A stretch of 64,000 nucleotides of DNA from Enterococcus faecalis 13-SD-W-01 (GTDB lineage: Bacteria; Bacillota; Bacilli; Lactobacillales; Enterococcaceae), in NCBI GenBank assembly GCA_000415185.1, contig KE351647.1, positions 205,210 through 269,209 on the forward strand, read 5' to 3'. Both the position numbers and the translations under genes were made by a program. Under the pieces are notes generated by a model, which was not told the DNA's origin, did no database searches, and worked only from the letters and a program-made list of their open reading frames with translations. Positions 34,510 to 43,708 of this stretch are shown in pieces. How positions within the stretch are numbered: the first letter of the stretch is position 1; the number at the start of each line of letters is the position of its first letter.

Positions 34510-36387
34510 TTAGGCAAAACTCTCTTTTTCAGTACGAATTGTTGAATAATGGTTTCGCTCTTTCGATAGTATTTGTCTTTTTGCTTTCGCTTCTGCATGA
34601 TTTCTGACTGTTTCTATTGTTTTTTTATATTCTTGATTTATACTTTCATTTGAAACTGATCTTTTTTTTACTATGTTGCGACGAAAACTCGAGTTCTGTT
34701 CTGTTATTTCAAAAAGTTTATTGTAGTGTGTATCTGTCAGATCAGTTATAGAATGTTTGGTTTCAGGGGTTTGTATCAACTGGTCGTGTTTGTTTTCTTC
34801 CGCTTGCATTTTTAGTCGTCTTGCGACTAATACGTTCCTCAGCTCATCCATATTGAATCCTGTATTTACAGTTTCCAAGTTTGTATTTCTCAGAACAGCT
34901 TGGTTTTTTGCTGCGTGTATTCGATTCTCTTTCTTGTTAGCCTCATTTATTTCTGCATATATAGGTTCTTCCTTAATGGCTTCTGTTTTTTCTGTATGTT
35001 GTTTTTCACTGACAACTTTTGATACTTCTGCATAGTCTGATTCAATAACAGGGGTTCTTCTTTCTATATATTCTGGTACACTTTTTGACATACTAGATTT
35101 CTCGCCTGGCAGAGGCGGTGGCACCGGGATGTAAGGCGAATCAATAACATCATTAGACATACTGACATTTGACTGCGGGATAGCAGGTATTGATGGGGCT
35201 TTTCGTGATACTACAGCTTCATAATTAGGATCTGATTCCCGATTCGAATCAACTGTTAATGTTCTCTGTTCAACATTCTCTTCTTTTGTTATGTTGCTGT
35301 GTTTTAATATATGCGGGGAATCTGCCGCACGGAATTTGTCTCGTAGTTCATTCCATTTTGAACGGTAATTATTGACTCTTGTACCAGAGACAGCATTGCT
35401 TTTACTATAGATTTTTTTCACATCGGTTCCTGCAATTTTATCTAGTTGTGCTAAACACTTTCTGATTTCAAATTCTTCTTTGTAAACAGCTATTTCATTT
35501 AGTGTATTATTAAAGCCGCTATCTTTTACATCATTTGAATTGTTTTTCAGAAAACTATTCAATTTCGCTTTTCTTTCTTGTAATTCTTTATCTGTTAAGT
35601 ATGCTAGATAAGCAGATAACGTCTCAGTCTCTTTCTTCCGATCATCATTAATAACATGGATTCCATTTTTTGCTGCTGTTTTGCTAGTACGCATATCATA
35701 AAAACTTTTCTGAGAGTTTAACTTAGACTTGTCAATATAACTACATAAATCATTATGAAAGGCGTTTATTTCTGCTAGAGAAATAGTATCTTTCTTCATA
35801 AGTTCACGAGAATTATTCTTGATTTTTTCTTGTAAATGTTTTTTTTCCTGTTTTTCTAATAAACTTAGATTATATTTTCTATAGAATTTTTCAGGTTCAA
35901 TTCCTATCGCTTGCTTGACTTCATTTCTTGATTCTTCTTTTATTTTTATTTCCTTTCGAATTTCAATCAACTCATGTACGCTTTCAGCAAATGTAACTTC
36001 ATGTCTATTTTTTTTGTTTTTTTTCAAATACGTATTTAATTCTTTTTTCCTGTCTTTTAATACTTTAAGAGAATTGGAAACAATAGGTAAAGGCTTAACT
36101 TGAGCTTCATTTGAACGTCTATTTGGGACAACATACTGATCTATAATCTGGAGAGTGATGTTTAAATCTTTCAGTGTTTTACTATCGCTGATGCCGTCAT
36201 GAGTTAATTCTCTGTGCTTCTTTTCTATTTCATTGATAAATTCATTGATTGACTTGTAATCATCTTTTATCCTAATAATTTCGCCACCTGTAAGAAGATT
36301 TTTTTCACTTTTTTCATGCAGCATTTTTAAGTCCTTTAATGCAAGAATCAATGCTGGATTCTTTTCTGCTTTTTGTTTTTCGACCAT
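34510..36387 (-). CDS. Hypothetical protein with EPIYA and clustered tyrosine motifs, 625 aa
   Basis: Family not recognised. The 625-residue protein is Lys/Glu-rich, without signal peptide or membrane span. Residues 1-100 are helical; a roughly 60-residue unit occurs twice (about 114-175 and 273-334: LNTYLKKN/LNSFLKNN, EKFYRKYN/KKIYSKSN), and QKSFYDMRTSK (226-236) is shared with the downstream protein. Residues 386-480 are disordered and hold tyrosine motifs DPNY389EAV, DSPY419IPV with PPPLP (423-427), VPEY440IE, ESDY452AEV and EEPIY477AEI; the last contains an exact EPIYA. The C-terminal 145 residues are basic and helical. The start at 36387 follows AAAGGAGAACAGGAAA; an upstream in-frame ATG adds 18 residues and no site. 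Such tyrosine clusters occur in effectors phosphorylated inside host cells, but no secretion route is seen here. Confidence 0.8.
   Translation of the reverse strand: MVEKQKAEKNPALILALKDLKMLHEKSEKNLLTGGEIIRIKDDYKSINEFINEIEKKHRELTHDGISDSKTLKDLNITLQIIDQYVVPNRRSNEAQVKPLPIVSNSLKVLKDRKKELNTYLKKNKKNRHEVTFAESVHELIEIRKEIKIKEESRNEVKQAIGIEPEKFYRKYNLSLLEKQEKKHLQEKIKNNSRELMKKDTISLAEINAFHNDLCSYIDKSKLNSQKSFYDMRTSKTAAKNGIHVINDDRKKETETLSAYLAYLTDKELQERKAKLNSFLKNNSNDVKDSGFNNTLNEIAVYKEEFEIRKCLAQLDKIAGTDVKKIYSKSNAVSGTRVNNYRSKWNELRDKFRAADSPHILKHSNITKEENVEQRTLTVDSNRESDPNYEAVVSRKAPSIPAIPQSNVSMSNDVIDSPYIPVPPPLPGEKSSMSKSVPEYIERRTPVIESDYAEVSKVVSEKQHTEKTEAIKEEPIYAEINEANKKENRIHAAKNQAVLRNTNLETVNTGFNMDELRNVLVARRLKMQAEENKHDQLIQTPETKHSITDLTDTHYNKLFEITEQNSSFRRNIVKKRSVSNESINQEYKKTIETVRNHAEAKAKRQILSKERNHYSTIRTEKESFA
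34948..35232 (-). other. Tyrosine-motif region (EPIYA and relatives)
   Basis: Codons 386-480 of the 625-aa protein. EPIYA is encoded at 34954-34968. Two motifs (SPYIPV, SDYAEV) also satisfy the ITIM form S-x-Y-x-x-V; PIYAEI and PNYEAV fit the general Y-x-x-I/V SH2-binding pattern. Confidence 0.75.
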
Positions 36388-36419
36388 TTTCCTGTTCTCC
36401 TTTCCGTTTATTGCCTTAT

Positions 36420-36425
36420 ATTGTA
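36420..36425 (-). promoter_or_regulatory. Possible -10 box of the EPIYA-motif gene
   Basis: Minus strand TACAAT, 33 bases before the start codon; no good -35 at 17 bp. Placed between the truA terminator and the gene, so an independent promoter is plausible. Confidence 0.35.
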
Positions 36426-36465
36426 GCTTAAAAAAAATCATTTTCTGTTTCTAGTTTTTCTTAAA

Positions 36466-36503
36466 AAATAAAAAACGTCCCCGAAGATTCGAGAACGTTT
36501 TGA
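36466..36503 (-). terminator. Terminator after truA
   Basis: Minus strand AAAACGTTCTCGAA / TTCGGGGACGTTTT with a two-base loop, then TTTATTTTTTAAG. Confidence 0.85.
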
Positions 36504-36525
36504 AAAATACTGTAAAATAGAAAGT

Positions 36526-37290
36526 TTATTGCTTTTCTAGATCAGCCTCATAACTTACTTTATAAAGATATAAACCTTCTGGGTGCGCTGTAGGACCTGC
36601 TAGATTACGGTCTTTTGCGGCAATGATTTTAGGAATACTATCTTCTGGCAAACGGCCATTGCCGATTTTGAGCAATGTCCCTACTAGGATTCGGATCATT
36701 TTGTACAGAAATCCATTTCCTCTAAAGGTAAATACCAACTCATCTCCTGCTTCATTTACTTCCATTTTTGCTTCATAAATCGTCCGCACCTTGTCTTCGA
36801 TCGAACTGCCAGACGCACAAAAAGAGGTAAAGTCATGCTCCCCTAACAAGTCTGGTAATGCGCGCTCGATTTTTGCTAAATCTAAAGGATAAGGAAAATA
36901 GCTTGCGTAATGTCGGCGGAAAGGACTTCTTGGTTTACCGATATCAACACGGAAGCGATAAGTTTTTTCTTTTACCATATACCGAGCATGAAAAGTTTCT
37001 GGTACGATTTCTACTTGTTTCACTGCAATATCTTCAGGAGATTGCGTGTCTAAAGCAAACCGCATTCTTTCCAACGGTCGCTCTTCCGGATAATCGAAAT
37101 GGATCACTTGTCCTTCTGCATGAACACCTGCATCTGTTCGTCCTGATCCAAAAACAGTGATTGGCTTGCCATTTGCCATTTTCATCAATGTTTTTTCAAG
37201 CTCTTCTTGGACTGTTCTGCCATTTGGCTGTTTTTGAAAACCGTTGAATTGTGTACCATCATAAGCAATGATTGCTTTGTAACGTGTCAT
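36526..37290 (-). CDS. truA: tRNA pseudouridine(38-40) synthase TruA
   Basis: Modifies uridines 38-40 in the tRNA anticodon arm. 254 residues; starts MTRYKAIIAYDGTQFNGFQ; the catalytic aspartate lies in GRTDAGVHAEGQV (about residues 50-62); further blocks are FHARYMVKEKTYRFRV, DFTSFCASGS and FRGNGFLYKMIRILVG. AGAGGAAG precedes the ATG. Located downstream of the ecf genes in the same direction, the usual Firmicute order; a hairpin at 37316-37384 partly separates them. Confidence 0.96.
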   Translation of the reverse strand: MTRYKAIIAYDGTQFNGFQKQPNGRTVQEELEKTLMKMANGKPITVFGSGRTDAGVHAEGQVIHFDYPEERPLERMRFALDTQSPEDIAVKQVEIVPETFHARYMVKEKTYRFRVDIGKPRSPFRRHYASYFPYPLDLAKIERALPDLLGEHDFTSFCASGSSIEDKVRTIYEAKMEVNEAGDELVFTFRGNGFLYKMIRILVGTLLKIGNGRLPEDSIPKIIAAKDRNLAGPTAHPEGLYLYKVSYEADLEKQ

Positions 37291-37315
37291 TTTCTTCCTC
37301 TTTCCTTTTTATACC

Positions 37316-37384
37316 GAATAAAAAAGGCTATAGATGAACCTGCTTCGCCAGCAAAGAATGGGAAACCGATTCAACTACGCCTTT
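37316..37384 (-). terminator. Probable terminator between ecfT and truA
   Basis: AAAAGGC...TTGAA on the minus strand pairs with GTTCAT...GCCTTTTTT across an imperfect, bulged stem, with a T-run. Imperfect, so read-through into truA is likely. Confidence 0.5.
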
Positions 37385-37428
37385 TGTTTACATAGCTTTG
37401 ATATATTTGATTAAAGCATGATGCCTTA

Positions 37429-38226
37429 TCAACTTCTTAAAAAGATCAATAATCCAGTCAGCACAGCAAACACTACTAGAACCATTGTGTCTCTCATATG
37501 CCAATGCAAGACCCGATATTTTGTTCTTCCGTCTCCGCCTTGATAGCCTCTTGCTTCCATAGCAGTAGCAAGATCTTCTGCACGATTGAAGCTGCTGACA
37601 AATAATGGGATCAGCAATGGAATCACTGCTTTCATTTTTTGGATCAGACTTCCTTCACCAAAATCCACCCCTCTTGCCCGCTGCGCATTCATGATCTTCT
37701 CTGTTTCATCCATCAATGTTGGAACGAAACGCAATGCGATAGAAAGCATCAATGAGATCTCATGGACTGGGAAACGGAAAACAGCTAATGGGCGCAAAAG
37801 ATATTCGATGGCATCAGATAATTCTAATGGAGGAGTCGTCAATGTCAAAAGTGTAGACATAAAAATAATCAAGACGAATCGGCAGAAAATAAAGATCCCA
37901 TTTAATACACCGAATTCTGTGATGTTAAAGATTCCCCAGCTCCAGTACGTTTCGCCGCCCTGTGTAAACAACACTTGAAGTGCTACTGTAAACAAGATCA
38001 GCCAAATCAATGGTCGAATGCCGCGAATGAAAAATTTTATATCAACTTTAGACAAGAAAACTGCTCCTAAAGTCAAGACGCCTAAAAGGGCATAGGTTTG
38101 CCAATTGTTAGCTAAAAAGATAATTCCGATAAAGTAAAAACTAGCAAGCAACTTTGCACGAGGGTCCATACGATGGACGACTGAATCCCCTGGCATATAG
38201 CGGCCGAAAATCAATTTATTCATCAT
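37429..38226 (-). CDS. ecfT: ECF transporter transmembrane protein EcfT
   Basis: Shared membrane scaffold of energy-coupling-factor vitamin importers. About 265 residues, five to six spans, with the two coupling helices carrying the Ala-Arg-Gly signatures: [14 protein letters not shown] (about 155-168) and [15 protein letters not shown] near the C-terminus. GGAGG lies eight bases before the second of three clustered ATGs, hence the 38226 start. The coding region overlaps the end of ecfA2. Substrate-specific S-components are encoded elsewhere, as expected for group II ECF systems. Confidence 0.94.
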   Translation of the reverse strand: MMNKLIFGRYMPGDSVVHRMDPRAKLLASFYFIGIIFLANNWQTYALLGVLTLGAVFLSKVDIKFFIRGIRPLIWLILFTVALQVLFTQGGETYWSWGIFNITEFGVLNGIFIFCRFVLIIFMSTLLTLTTPPLELSDAIEYLLRPLAVFRFPVHEISLMLSIALRFVPTLMDETEKIMNAQRARGVDFGEGSLIQKMKAVIPLLIPLFVSSFNRAEDLATAMEARGYQGGDGRTKYRVLHWHMRDTMVLVVFAVLTGLLIFLRS

Positions 38227-39085
38227 CTGCATGACCTCCAGATAATGACAAGATTTTATCCGCTAATTCGTCAACTGTTAGAGGCAGTTCAGGAATAGCC
38301 ATGCCTTTTTGGATCAATCGTTCTGCGAATTCTGCTGCTGCAGGTACCCCTAGTTGTTTTTCTTTCAGCCATTCTAAGCTTTGGAAAACATCTTTTGGAC
38401 TCCCGCTTTTAGCAATCTTGCCTTTTTCTAGTACATAAACGTAGTCCGCATAATTTGCTACATCATCCATCAAGTGGGTTACTAGAACGATCGTCATGTT
38501 TTTTTGCTGGTGAAGCGCCCAAAACATTTCCATCATTTCTTTTCTGCCTTGGGGATCTAATCCCGCTGTAGGCTCGTCTAAGACCAAGACTTCCGGTTTC
38601 ATCGCCAATACCCCAGCGATAGCCACACGTCTCATCTGTCCCCCAGAGAGCTCGAATGGTGAGCGTTCAAGATAGCTTTCATCCAAACCAACTTGAAGAA
38701 GGGTTTCTTTTGCCAATTCTCTTGCTTCTTCTTCGCTGACACCAAAATTTTTCGGTCCAAAAGCGATATCTTTTGCTACTGTTTCTTCAAACAGCTGTGC
38801 TTCTGGGAATTGGAAAACGATACCGACTTTTTTGCGGATGGGTTTCAAGTTTTTGTTGTCTGTTTCTGATGTAATTACTCGATCACCGATTGTTACAGTA
38901 CCAGCTGTTGGTTTGACCAAAGCATTCAAATGCTGAAGCAATGTAGATTTCCCGCTTCCTGTGTGACCAACTAATGCTGTGTAGCTTCCTTCTTTGATCG
39001 ATAAATTAATGTCGAATAAAGCACGTTGTTCGAATGGTGTATTGGGTTGATACGTATAGTCTACTTTTTCAAAATAGATGTCCAT
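38216..39085 (-). CDS. ecfA2: ECF transporter ATP-binding protein EcfA2
   Basis: Second ATPase of the ECF module, 289 residues. Walker [10 protein letters not shown] (about 39-47), signature [14 protein letters not shown], Walker [14 protein letters not shown], switch His in VTHLMDD. The N-terminus ([15 protein letters not shown]) is the A2 type. The gene overlaps ecfA1 by 25 bases and ecfT by 11. Confidence 0.95.
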   Translation of the reverse strand: MDIYFEKVDYTYQPNTPFEQRALFDINLSIKEGSYTALVGHTGSGKSTLLQHLNALVKPTAGTVTIGDRVITSETDNKNLKPIRKKVGIVFQFPEAQLFEETVAKDIAFGPKNFGVSEEEARELAKETLLQVGLDESYLERSPFELSGGQMRRVAIAGVLAMKPEVLVLDEPTAGLDPQGRKEMMEMFWALHQQKNMTIVLVTHLMDDVANYADYVYVLEKGKIAKSGSPKDVFQSLEWLKEKQLGVPAAAEFAERLIQKGMAIPELPLTVDELADKILSLSGGHADDE

Positions 39086-39900
39086 AACCAGTCCACCATC
39101 CTTTCTTCTGTCATATACTCGTCGGGAACGGCGATGCCGCGCTGTTTCAATGCGCTTTTTAGTTTTTCTGGGAAAGGAAGGTCTAACCCAAGTTCAATGA
39201 GTTTAGGACCGGCAGAAAAGATTTCTTTTGGTGTTCCCTCTTCCACAAGTTCGCCTTGTCTCATCACCAGGATACGATTTGCATTGGCTGCTTCGTCAAT
39301 ATCGTGCGTGATCGAGATAACAGTCAAATTACTTTCTTCTTTGATTTGTTGGATCGTCGCAATCACTTCTGCGCGCCCTTCAGGATCTAACATGCTGGTT
39401 GCCTCATCCAAAATAATGATATCTGGACGCAAAGCAACAACACCGGCAATTGCGACTCTTTGTTTTTGTCCGCCTGATAAACGTGCAGGTTCACGTGTTG
39501 AAAATTCAGACATCCGAACTTTCTCCAAAGCATCTTTTACGCGCACAAGCATCTCTTCACGAGGAATTCCTTGGTTTTCAAGCCCGAAAGCTACATCGTC
39601 TTCAACTGTTGAGCCCACAAACTGATTGTCTGGGTTTTGAAAGACCATTCCAACCATTTTTCTGATTGTCCAGATCGTGTCTTCTTTCAAATCAAGCGCG
39701 CCGATTTTTACTGAACCAGATTCTGGTAAAATCAGACCATTGATCGTTTTTGCTAAAGTAGATTTTCCAGAACCATTGTGTCCAATTATCGCGATCCATT
39801 CGCCGCGGCCAATCGTAAAGGAAACATCGTTCAACGCAGGACGAAGATCATCAGGCTGGTATTTATAATTAATATTCTTTAATTCAATAATCGGCTCCAT
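39061..39900 (-). CDS. ecfA1: ECF transporter ATP-binding protein EcfA1
   Basis: First gene of the module, 279 residues. Walker [11 protein letters not shown]-loop [18 protein letters not shown] as typical of CbiO/EcfA, signature [13 protein letters not shown], Walker [14 protein letters not shown], switch His in ITHDIDE. It pairs with EcfA2 to drive EcfT and interchangeable S-components (riboflavin, folate, thiamine and others). Follows the ribosomal alpha operon, as in most Firmicutes, but is separated by the structured terminator at 40032-40151. Confidence 0.95.
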   Translation of the reverse strand: MEPIIELKNINYKYQPDDLRPALNDVSFTIGRGEWIAIIGHNGSGKSTLAKTINGLILPESGSVKIGALDLKEDTIWTIRKMVGMVFQNPDNQFVGSTVEDDVAFGLENQGIPREEMLVRVKDALEKVRMSEFSTREPARLSGGQKQRVAIAGVVALRPDIIILDEATSMLDPEGRAEVIATIQQIKEESNLTVISITHDIDEAANANRILVMRQGELVEEGTPKEIFSAGPKLIELGLDLPFPEKLKSALKQRGIAVPDEYMTEERMVDWLWTSILKK

Positions 39901-40168
39901 GACTGCTCCTTTTCATCTTAAAGTTCTTTCTAACACTAACAAAAAAAAATAAACTTTTCAATTATTTCTTCACTTTGTCAAAGTACTTTTTTATATCTTC
40001 AAAGAGTGTCTTGACATCTTTTTGAAGGTATAAAAAAACACTTTATGATGAGTGCTTACTCCCCAGTTTAAAAACTGGGGAGCAGCGCTGAGCTAGACTC
40101 GGAAGCAAGCTTCCAACATCATAACACTCTAAAAGAATCATCTATAAAGTGATGTTATTAGTGTGATT
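39901..40168. other. Intergenic region between rplQ and ecfA1
   Basis: 268 bases. The right part is a multi-branched terminator-like structure (40032-40151); the left part (39901-40031) is AT-rich and should carry the ecf promoter, but no convincing -35/-10 pair was found by eye. Confidence 0.5.
40032..40151 (-). terminator. Multi-branched terminator of the alpha operon
   Basis: Minus strand: outer stem CACTTTAT...ATGAT...GAGTG against CACTC...ATCAT...AAAGTG, then seven Ts. Enclosed are two perfect hairpins, GGAAGC-TT-GCTTCC (40101-40114) and CTCCCCAGTTT / AAACTGGGGAG (40059-40082). Much larger than an ordinary terminator; it may contain an inserted repeat element. Confidence 0.65.
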
Positions 40169-40549
40169 TTAGACAAGTTCTAAGATTACCATTGGTGCAC
40201 CGTCACCGCGTCTTGGTTCTGTTTTCAAGATACGAGTGTATCCACCTTGACGTTCTGTGTAACGTGGTGCAATATCGTTAAATAACTTTTGCAAAGCTGA
40301 TTCAATGACGATCTCTTCGTTTTCTTCACGAACACTTGCTACTTCGTTACGTACAAAAGCTGCTGCTTGACGACGAGCATGCAAATCTCCGCGTTTGCCT
40401 AGAGTGATCATTTTTTCAGCAGTTGAGCGAACTTCTTTCGCACGTGCTTCAGTTGTTACGATACGTTCGTTGATTAATAAATCAGTTGTTAAATCACGCA
40501 ACATCGCTTTACGTTGGCTAGATGTGCGTCCTAGTTTACGATAACTCAC
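40169..40549 (-). CDS. rplQ: 50S ribosomal protein L17
   Basis: 126 residues, starting [19 protein letters not shown] after a GTG initiation codon, with the family end [16 protein letters not shown]. Last gene of infA-rpmJ-rpsM-rpsK-rpoA-rplQ, 27 bases after rpoA, followed by the large structured terminator. Confidence 0.96.
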   Translation of the reverse strand: MSYRKLGRTSSQRKAMLRDLTTDLLINERIVTTEARAKEVRSTAEKMITLGKRGDLHARRQAAAFVRNEVASVREENEEIVIESALQKLFNDIAPRYTERQGGYTRILKTEPRRGDGAPMVILELV

Positions 40550-40576
40550 GTTGGTTTCCCTCCTTCGTAAAAGGTT

Positions 40577-41515
40577 TTAATCTTCTTTACGCAAACCTAA
40601 ACCTAAATCGTGAAGTTTTGCTTTCACTTCTTCTAATGATTTACGTCCCAAGTTGCGGACTTTGATCATTTCTGGTTCAGATTTATTCGTAAGTTCTTGT
40701 ACAGTATTGATTCCTGCACGTTTCAAACAATTGTAAGAGCGAACAGATAAATCTAATTCTTCAATTGTCATTTCCAGCATTTTTTCTTTTTGTGTTTCTT
40801 CTTTTTCTACCATGATTTCAGCATTTTTCGCTTCATCTGTCAGATTCACAAAAATATCTAAATGTTCAGTCATGATTTTTGCAGATAGACTCATTGCTTC
40901 AAGCGGTTCGATTGAACCATCTGTCCAAATCTCCATCGTTAATTTGTCAAAATCTTCACGGTGTCCGACACGTGTATTTTCTACTTGGTAGTTTACACGA
41001 CGAACGGGTGTGTAGATAGAATCGACAGGAAGTACACCGATTGGCATATCTTCTTTTTTGTTTTCATCTGCTTGAACATAACCACGACCAGGTTTCACTG
41101 TTAAGCGAGCGTGGAACGTAGCTCCATCTGAGACACTGCAGATGTACATATCTTTATTAAGAATCTCTACATCACTATCAACGATAATATCGCCAGCAGT
41201 TACTGTAGCAGGTCCGGTAATATCGATTTCAAGGGTTTTTTCTTCTTGGCCATACATTTTTAGCGCTAAGCCTTTAATGTTCAAGATGATTTGAGTGACG
41301 TCTTCTCTAACACCTTTAACAGTAGAGAATTCATGCAGTACACCATCGATTTGAATATTAGTGATGGCAGCACCTGGCAAAGAAGATAACAAAATACGAC
41401 GTAGGGAATTTCCTAAAGTAGTCCCATACCCTCTTTCAAGAGGTTCAACGATGAACTTGCCATAATCTTTTTCTTCATCAATTTTTGCGATTCTTGGTTT
41501 TTCGAACTCAATCAT
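40577..41515 (-). CDS. rpoA: DNA-directed RNA polymerase subunit alpha
   Basis: 312 residues, the usual Firmicute length. N-terminal dimerisation domain begins [15 protein letters not shown] and has [19 protein letters not shown]; the C-terminal domain (from about 245) binds UP elements and activators ([16 protein letters not shown] ... [14 protein letters not shown]). An in-frame ATG 14 codons upstream lies before the AAAGGGG site and is not used. Essential; co-transcribed with S13, S11 and L17. Confidence 0.97.
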   Translation of the reverse strand: MIEFEKPRIAKIDEEKDYGKFIVEPLERGYGTTLGNSLRRILLSSLPGAAITNIQIDGVLHEFSTVKGVREDVTQIILNIKGLALKMYGQEEKTLEIDITGPATVTAGDIIVDSDVEILNKDMYICSVSDGATFHARLTVKPGRGYVQADENKKEDMPIGVLPVDSIYTPVRRVNYQVENTRVGHREDFDKLTMEIWTDGSIEPLEAMSLSAKIMTEHLDIFVNLTDEAKNAEIMVEKEETQKEKMLEMTIEELDLSVRSYNCLKRAGINTVQELTNKSEPEMIKVRNLGRKSLEEVKAKLHDLGLGLRKED

Positions 41516-41594
41516 TCTTATCTTTACCCCTTTCAAAACGAAAAGTGTCTTGTTCAATGACGTTTCTAGTAGAACTCAAAATGAGCGGCACTCA

Positions 41595-41984
41595 TTAAAC
41601 ACGACGGCGTTTTGGAGGGCGGGCACCATTATGAGGAACTGGAGTCACGTCACGAATTGCAGTCACTTCTAAACCTGTTGATTGTAATGAACGAATTGCT
41701 GCTTCACGTCCAGAACCAGGTCCTTTAACTGTTACTTCGACAGTTTTTAGTCCGTGTTCCATTGCTGCTTTAGTAGCAGTTTCTGCTGCCATTTGAGCGG
41801 CAAAAGGAGTTGATTTTTTGCTTCCTTTAAAACCTAACGAACCAGCTGATGACCACGCTAATGCATTTCCGTGAGTATCAGTGATCATGATGATAGTGTT
41901 GTTGAATGTAGAATGGATATGTGCAATCCCTGCTTCTATATTCTTTTTCACACGGCGTTTACGATTCACTTTTTTTGCTGCCAT
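41595..41984 (-). CDS. rpsK: 30S ribosomal protein S11
   Basis: 129 residues: [33 protein letters not shown] and the basic C-terminus [13 protein letters not shown] are standard S11, platform of the small subunit. 79 bases separate it from the rpoA start at 41515. AAGGAGG precedes the ATG. Confidence 0.97.
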   Translation of the reverse strand: MAAKKVNRKRRVKKNIEAGIAHIHSTFNNTIIMITDTHGNALAWSSAGSLGFKGSKKSTPFAAQMAAETATKAAMEHGLKTVEVTVKGPGSGREAAIRSLQSTGLEVTAIRDVTPVPHNGARPPKRRRV

Positions 41985-42011
41985 GAAGTTTTAACCTCCT
42001 TCACTTAAGAA

Positions 42012-42377
42012 TTATTTTTTCTTGCCAGCGATAGCGCGAGCTGGGCCTTTACGAGTACGTGCATTATTTTTCGTGTTTTGTCCACGAACTGGTAATCCAC
42101 GACGATGACGGATTCCACGGTATGAACCGATTTCCATCAAACGTTTGATGTTCAAGTTCACTTCACGACGAAGGTCACCTTCAACTTTTAATTTATCAAC
42201 TTCCGCACGGATAGCATCAGTTTGTTCGTTTGTTAAATCACGTACACGAACATCTTCTGAAACACCAGCGTCAGCCAAGATTTTTTTAGCAGTAGTGTTA
42301 CCAATACCATAGATATAAGTAAGTGAAACTACTACACGTTTATCACGAGGAATATCTACTCCTGCAATACGAGCCAT
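42012..42377 (-). CDS. rpsM: 30S ribosomal protein S13
   Basis: 121 residues, starting [19 protein letters not shown] and ending in the usual basic tail ([15 protein letters not shown] type). Head protein contacting tRNA in the P site. It lies between rpmJ and rpsK. Confidence 0.97.
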   Translation of the reverse strand: MARIAGVDIPRDKRVVVSLTYIYGIGNTTAKKILADAGVSEDVRVRDLTNEQTDAIRAEVDKLKVEGDLRREVNLNIKRLMEIGSYRGIRHRRGLPVRGQNTKNNARTRKGPARAIAGKKK

Positions 42378-42394
42378 ATTTGTTACACCTCCAA

Positions 42395-42511
42395 TTATCC
42401 TTGACGTTGTTTATGTTTTGGATTTGCAGAACAAATCACCATAACGCGTCCTTTACGACGAATTACTTTACAATGTTCACACATTGGTTTTACTGATGGT
42501 CTTACTTTCAT
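42395..42511 (-). CDS. rpmJ: 50S ribosomal protein L36
   Basis: 38 codons: starts [16 protein letters not shown] and ends KHKQRQG. Zinc-ribbon residues are intact (C11, C14, C27 and H33), so this is the zinc-binding form. AGGAGGTATT precedes the ATG. Located between infA and rpsM. Confidence 0.95.
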   Translation of the reverse strand: MKVRPSVKPMCEHCKVIRRKGRVMVICSANPKHKQRQG

Positions 42512-42543
42512 GATAATACCTCCTGTAGTTTGACGGAGTACAA

Positions 42544-42762
42544 TTATTTAAAGCGATAAGTGATACGGCCACGGCTCAAATCATACGGAGATAACTCAAC
42601 CGTTACTTTGTCGCCAGGTAAGATACGGATATAATACATACGAATTTTACCGGAAACAGTGGCAAGAACTTGGTGTCCGTTTTCTAATTCAACTTTAAAC
42701 ATTGCATTCGGCAAAGTTTCGACGACTGTACCTTCGACTTCAATCATATCTTCTTTTGCCAC
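42544..42762 (-). CDS. infA: Translation initiation factor IF-1
   Basis: 72 residues beginning (M)[14 protein letters not shown] with the OB-fold block [14 protein letters not shown]. The start is GTG at 42762, with AAGGAGGTACT upstream; the same frame is open for 24 more codons but those belong to the leader. First gene of the alpha-operon transcript from the promoter at 42887-42915; the map gene found here in Bacillus is absent. Confidence 0.96.
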   Translation of the reverse strand: MAKEDMIEVEGTVVETLPNAMFKVELENGHQVLATVSGKIRMYYIRILPGDKVTVELSPYDLSRGRITYRFK

Positions 42763-42846
42763 GCACAGTACCTCCTTGTACTTGTTTCGCATTTTCACAC
42801 GATAAAATGGCGGAAACTGCAGTTCCCACCTCAAAATTCTGAAAAA

Positions 42847-42870
42847 TGGATAATCTAGAGAGATTCTCCA
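42847..42870 (-). promoter_or_regulatory. Hairpin in the infA leader
   Basis: TGGAtAATCT / AGATTcTCCA with AGAG loop and one internal mismatch, between the promoter and the infA start. Confidence 0.4.
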
Positions 42871-42886
42871 GAAGTCGGACTGTCAT

Positions 42887-42915
42887 ATTCTATCATAGTT
42901 TATCGAACTTGACAA
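42887..42915 (-). promoter_or_regulatory. Promoter of infA-rpmJ-rpsM-rpsK-rpoA-rplQ
   Basis: Minus strand -35 TTGTCA (42910-42915), 17-bp spacer, -10 TAGAAT (42887-42892). It allows the alpha operon to be expressed separately from the upstream spc operon. Confidence 0.75.
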
Positions 42916-42954
42916 GTGTCACTGCATTATGCAAGTCGGTTACGGGCAATCATG

Positions 42955-43680
<726 letters not shown>

Positions 43681-43708
43681 TTATTGTCCCAGCCTCACTT
43701 TCTTACGT

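Noticed and set aside
34439-36503. Similar GAACGTT/AACGTTC hairpins on both sides of the EPIYA-motif gene taken as terminal repeats of a mobile unit
   Set aside because: Each works as an ordinary intrinsic terminator with a T-run in the minus direction, and similarity is limited to the AACGTT stem.
40039-40151. Cloverleaf-like structure considered as a tRNA or tmRNA gene
   Set aside because: No T-loop GTTCRA sequence, no anticodon arm of seven-base loop, no CCA-type acceptor; outer stem ends in a T-run as terminators do.
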